A stretch of DNA of 8,074 nt, taken from positions 1 through 8,074 of the forward strand of contig JAUPLJ010000025.1 of NCBI GenBank assembly GCA_030837425.1. Direction: 5' to 3'. The position numbers and the translations under genes are program-made. The notes beneath the pieces are model-generated. The model worked only from the letters and a program-made list of their open reading frames with translations. It was not told the origin of the DNA and did no database searches. This document shows, piece after piece, positions 5,221 to 8,074 of this stretch. Position 1 is the stretch's first letter; each line of letters begins with the position of its first letter. The stretch is from Patescibacteria group bacterium. Lineage in GTDB: Bacteria; Patescibacteriota; Minisyncoccia; Phycocordibacterales; UBA5272.

Positions 5221-7038
5221 ATGGATCAAGAGTACAAAGAAATTAGAAATATAGCTATTATAGCCCACGTGGACCACGGAAAAACAACTCTAACTGACGC
5301 TCTCATGAAAGAATGCGGAGTTCTCGAAGAAGGGTTTTCAATGGATACAAACGATCTTGAAAAGGAGCGTGGTATTACTATTTACGCGAAAAACACTTCC
5401 GTTATTTATAAGGATGTAAAAATAAATATTCTTGATACACCAGGCCATGCTGATTTTGGATCTGAGGTAGAGCGTGTACTTCGCTCTATTGATTCTGTTT
5501 TACTTTTAGTAGATGCACAAGAAGGCCCAATGCCACAGACAAGATTTGTGCTTAAAAAATCCCTCGAGCTAGGGCTTAAGCCAATTGTCGTTATCAATAA
5601 AATAGATAAACAAGCATCAGATTGTCAGAGAGTTCACGACGAAGTCTTTGAATTATTTTTAGAGCTTGGTGCAAATGATCAGCAATTAGATTTTACTACT
5701 GTGTATGCAATTGGTCGTGAAGGAGTAGCAATGAAGCATTTAAATGATGAAAGAAAAAATCTAGAGCCACTACTCGACACTATTTTAGAAAAAGTTCCAA
5801 AAGCAACAGGCGATAAAAAGAATTCTTTTGTAGCTCAAGTATTCAATCTTGCATATGACAATTTCTTAGGAAGAATGGCCATCGCTCGCGTCTATGATGG
5901 AGAAGTAAAAATGAATGAGACAATTTTCGTAAAAGATCCATTTACAGGAGCTGTGTCTTCTGGAAAGATCACAAAGATCTACAGCTTTATAGGTGTAAAA
6001 AAAGTCGAACATGAAATTGCTACAGCAGGCGACATCGTGATGATCGCGGGATTTCCAACTATTTTTATAGGAGAGACTTTCTTAAAAGATCAGAATGGAG
6101 AATGTAAGCCAGCGATTCATGTCGATGAGCCTACAATCTCTTTAAACTTTTTAGTTAATGATAGTCCATTTGCAGGGCGTGAGGGAAAATTTGTGACTAG
6201 TAGACAAATTAGAGATAGACTTGAAAAAGAGCTTGAAGTAAATGTAGGATTAAAAGTTGATTTTGATAATACAGATAAATATTTAGTCTATGGGAGAGGA
6301 GAAATGCATGTCGCAGTACTTCTTGAAAATATGAGAAGACAAGGATATGAGCTTCAAGTTTCTCAACCACAAGTTATTTTTCATGAGAAAAAAGATGAGG
6401 CAGGGAATGTGATAAGTAAAGAAGAGCCGTTTGAAGAAGTGGTAGTAGATGTACCGACAGAATTTTCTGGAGTGGTCATGGAAAAGCTTGGAAGAAGAAA
6501 AGGTATGGTTCTCGACATGAATGAAAGAGAAGGCATCACAAGAATAAAAGCTGAAGTGCCAACTCGTGGGCTACTTGGATACAGAGGCGAATTTATTATT
6601 GATACAAAAGGTCTTGGGATTCTTTCTTCAAGATTTAGAAGATTCGCAGACTATGTCGGACCAATTCAAAGAAAGCTTGCAGGTTCAATGACAAGTATGG
6701 AAAGTGGAAAAGCGCTCGGATTTTCACTTTGGAATCTACAAGAGAGAGGAGTGATCTATATTGGTCCGGCGACAGAAGTTTATGCAGGCATGATCATTGG
6801 TAATACAAGCAAAGGTGATGAGATGACAGTAAATCCAACAAAAGGAAAGCAGCTTTCAAATATGCGTTCATCCGGTGCGGACGAAGCCATTAATCTTGTC
6901 CCAGCATGGGAAGTAAGTATTGAAAGAGGGCTTGAAATAATGAATGAAGATGAATATCTTGAAATCACTCCAAAATCTGTTCGCTTAAGAAAGCAAATTC
7001 TAGAAGAGGGCATGCGCGCAAAAATGAATAGAAAATAA
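5221..7038 (+). CDS. bipA: Ribosome-associated translational GTPase BipA/TypA
   Basis: BipA (TypA) is an EF-G-like GTPase that binds the 70S ribosome and helps ribosome assembly and translation under stress, especially cold. From ATG 5221 the protein has 605 residues, the normal family length. GTPase motifs: G1 AHVDHGKTT (15-23), G2 RGITI (50-54), G3 DTPGH (72-76, with His76 catalytic) and G4 NKID (126-129). Domain II follows (about 205-295), then a domain III-like part with the BipA signature SPFAGREGKFVTSRQIRDRL (315-334). The BipA-specific C-terminal region carries PTRGLLGYRGEF (447-458) and ends with EITPKSVRLRKQIL (581-594). A frame-extending ATG at 5176 would add 15 hydrophobic residues (MLLFLSLKLLLKSKF) not typical of the family, and it sits inside a leader hairpin, so the later start is preferred. 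Here the protein begins MDQEYKEIRNIAIIAHVD, as homologs do. It has its own promoter and terminator. Confidence 0.96.
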   Translation: MDQEYKEIRNIAIIAHVDHGKTTLTDALMKECGVLEEGFSMDTNDLEKERGITIYAKNTSVIYKDVKINILDTPGHADFGSEVERVLRSIDSVLLLVDAQEGPMPQTRFVLKKSLELGLKPIVVINKIDKQASDCQRVHDEVFELFLELGANDQQLDFTTVYAIGREGVAMKHLNDERKNLEPLLDTILEKVPKATGDKKNSFVAQVFNLAYDNFLGRMAIARVYDGEVKMNETIFVKDPFTGAVSSGKITKIYSFIGVKKVEHEIATAGDIVMIAGFPTIFIGETFLKDQNGECKPAIHVDEPTISLNFLVNDSPFAGREGKFVTSRQIRDRLEKELEVNVGLKVDFDNTDKYLVYGRGEMHVAVLLENMRRQGYELQVSQPQVIFHEKKDEAGNVISKEEPFEEVVVDVPTEFSGVVMEKLGRRKGMVLDMNEREGITRIKAEVPTRGLLGYRGEFIIDTKGLGILSSRFRRFADYVGPIQRKLAGSMTSMESGKALGFSLWNLQERGVIYIGPATEVYAGMIIGNTSKGDEMTVNPTKGKQLSNMRSSGADEAINLVPAWEVSIERGLEIMNEDEYLEITPKSVRLRKQILEEGMRAKMNRK

Positions 7039-7049
7039 TTTTAAGAATT

Positions 7050-7090
7050 AAAATAAAATCCACTCATTATCTGAGTGGATTTTATTTTTA
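7050..7090 (+). terminator. Intrinsic terminator after bipA
   Basis: A 17-bp perfect stem pairs 7050-7066 with 7072-7088 around the loop TTATC. Its core is TCCACTCA/TGAGTGGA, flanked by A-rich and T-rich arms (TTTTATTTTT on the 3' side). It starts 12 bp after the stop codon. The A-tract on the other arm would let it work in both directions. Confidence 0.9.
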
Positions 7091-7112
7091 TAAAAAATTA
7101 TTTTTATTTTCA

Positions 7113-7121
7113 TGTTAAAAT
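7113..7121 (+). promoter_or_regulatory. Extended -10 promoter of the DUF192 gene
   Basis: TGTTAAAAT is identical to the extended -10 of the M3 peptidase gene. No -35 is recognisable in the A/T-rich DNA upstream. Transcription would start near 7128, some 14 nt before ATG 7142. This puts the alternative in-frame ATG at 7112 upstream of the mRNA start. Confidence 0.6.
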
Positions 7122-7141
7122 ACATTTATCATTTTAACTTT

Positions 7142-7801
7142 ATGCATCTCCGTACAAAAAGAAAACCAAATAAAAAAAATATTTCTAGATTAATTTTTTC
7201 TATTGTACTGACTTTTATATTTATAGCCGTTGTTTTTTCTTTAGGGAATATTAAAAAAGACAGTTTTGGTTTTAATTCTGTAAAACAAGATGAAAAAAAA
7301 GAAATCGGTACTTCTACTTCTCCTACTACTACAAATATTGATTCTACTCAAGAATCTAGCCCAAGTCCTATACAAGAATATTGGACATTAAATGCGGGAA
7401 GTGTGTTGACTACAAAAGTCGATGAGAAAATATTTATCGAAATAGCCAGCACTTCAGAAAAGCAGGAAAAAGGTCTCTCAGGAAAAAATAAATTAATGGA
7501 GTTTGTTAAAGATCAAAAGATCAGAACAGAAGGTATGCTTTTTGTTTTTGATAAGCCAGAAGTTTTAAATTTTTGGATGAAGGATATGAATTTTGATTTG
7601 GATATTATCTGGCTTGATGAAAATCTTAAGATAGTTCATGTCGAAAAGAATGCCTTAGCTAGCTCTTATAACAAACAAAATCCAGCGAATTCTACCATTT
7701 ACTCAAATGGAAACAATCTTGCAAAATATGTATTAGAAATAAATTCTGGTCTCTCTAGCAAACTAAATTTAAAAATAGGTGATTCTCTAATAATGCAATA
7801 A
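7142..7801 (+). CDS. Membrane-anchored DUF192 protein
   Basis: A 219-residue protein whose C-terminal half is a DUF192 domain, a small beta-rich domain of unknown biochemical function that is often exported. Order: a basic N terminus (RTKRKPNKK), one membrane segment at about 17-34, a Ser/Thr/Pro-rich linker at about 53-78, then DUF192 from about 95 to the end. Family landmarks are GLSG (111-114), GMLFVF (131-136), FWMKDM (144-149), LDIIWLDENLKIVHVEKNA (153-171), YVLEINSG (196-203) and the final IGDS (212-215). The basic residues before the segment predict the domain lies outside the cytoplasm. ATG 7112 is in frame but falls within the -10 box, so ATG 7142 is chosen; it also gives the more typical N terminus. 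No hairpin terminator follows, so some read-through into lepA is possible. The function is unknown. Confidence 0.9.
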   Translation: MHLRTKRKPNKKNISRLIFSIVLTFIFIAVVFSLGNIKKDSFGFNSVKQDEKKEIGTSTSPTTTNIDSTQESSPSPIQEYWTLNAGSVLTTKVDEKIFIEIASTSEKQEKGLSGKNKLMEFVKDQKIRTEGMLFVFDKPEVLNFWMKDMNFDLDIIWLDENLKIVHVEKNALASSYNKQNPANSTIYSNGNNLAKYVLEINSGLSSKLNLKIGDSLIMQ

Positions 7802-7828
7802 ATACCCTTTCTTTTTTAGACTTTTTTG

Positions 7829-7837
7829 TGATATATT
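7829..7837 (+). promoter_or_regulatory. Extended -10 promoter of lepA
   Basis: TGATATATT is preceded by the same TTTTGTG lead-in bases seen in the two TGTTATTAT promoters. The predicted start is near 7844, about 20 nt before ATG 7864. A nearby TATAAA at 7841-7846 is an alternative -10. No strong -35 is visible. Confidence 0.5.
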
Positions 7838-7863
7838 CTATATAAATTAATACTAAAAATCAG

Positions 7864-8074
7864 ATGCAGAATATCAGAAATTTTTCTATTATCGCCCACA
7901 TTGATCATGGAAAGTCGACTTTAGCCGATCGTCTTTTAGAATTTACTCACACAGTCGAAAATAGAAAAATGAAAGACCAAGTTCTTGATTCGATGGATCT
8001 TGAAAGAGAAAGAGGAATTACAATTAAAATGACCCCAGTTCGGATGGATTACAAAAATCATATTTTAAATTTAA
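7864..8074 (+). CDS. lepA: Elongation factor 4 (LepA) GTPase, N-terminal part, runs off the window
   Basis: The first 70 codons of LepA/EF4, a ribosome-binding GTPase related to EF-G that promotes back-translocation and aids translation initiation and ribosome assembly under stress. The start MQNIRNFSIIAHIDHGKSTLADRL matches the LepA N terminus. The P-loop is AHIDHGKS (11-18), with Ser in place of the Thr found in BipA. DSMDLERERGITIK (42-55) contains the switch I Thr and is close to the usual LepA sequence. That wording and the NFSIIAHIDHGKST start separate it from BipA, EF-G and IF-2. The frame is open at the window end, so G3, G4 and the C-terminal domain are not seen. No Shine-Dalgarno sequence precedes the ATG. 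Confidence 0.95.
   Translation, partial: MQNIRNFSIIAHIDHGKSTLADRLLEFTHTVENRKMKDQVLDSMDLERERGITIKMTPVRMDYKNHILNL

Noticed and set aside
5406..5597. 63-codon minus-strand open frame within bipA
   Set aside because: It is opposite the conserved GTPase domain, and its Ser/Thr-rich translation is typical of an antisense shadow.
6780..7013. 77-codon minus-strand open frame at the 3' end of bipA
   Set aside because: It is antisense to the conserved BipA C terminus with no independent support.
7802..7828. Terminator between the DUF192 gene and lepA
   Set aside because: There is a T-rich run but no inverted repeat before it, so I cannot support a terminator.

Overview
The window looks like chromosome from a Candidate Phyla Radiation bacterium (Patescibacteria, probably Parcubacteria or Nomurabacteria-like). 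This is inferred from four things: very AT-rich DNA, Lys/Asn/Ile-rich proteins, almost no Shine-Dalgarno sequences, and the character of the conserved proteins. The standard code fits: TGA ends the first gene, and every long frame reads through without an internal TGA. I cannot assign a species from sequence alone.

Layout. At 44-1039 (+) is an unrecognised membrane-anchored protein, convergent with a two-gene minus-strand unit: a PAP2-family phosphatase (2460-1906) followed 3 bp later by an AlkD-like DNA alkylation repair protein (1902-1051). A 40-bp divergent promoter region separates that unit from an M3-family oligopeptidase (2501-4570, +). Then, all on +, come a 133-residue protein of unknown function (4679-5080), the ribosome-associated GTPase BipA/TypA (5221-7038), a membrane-anchored DUF192 protein (7142-7801), and the first 70 codons of elongation factor 4 (LepA, 7864 to the window end). 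There is no gene-free stretch longer than 300 bases. I see no tRNA, rRNA, CRISPR array or insertion sequence.

The plus-strand genes after 2501 look like separate transcription units, not one operon. Most have their own extended -10 promoter (TGnTAwwAT), and three are followed by a hairpin terminator. The gaps are so tight that promoter and terminator are nested in two places, and the divergent pair has overlapping -10 boxes. Two annotated-looking start codons (5176 and 7112) fall inside a leader hairpin and a -10 box respectively, so I moved both starts downstream.

The genes do not form an obvious pathway. They are housekeeping functions: peptide turnover, translation GTPases, DNA repair and lipid phosphate hydrolysis. 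The most unusual item is a 57-bp GC-rich palindromic insertion, exactly 19 codons, inside the alkylation-repair gene. It resembles a small mobile palindromic element that has inserted in frame next to a probable DNA-contacting segment.
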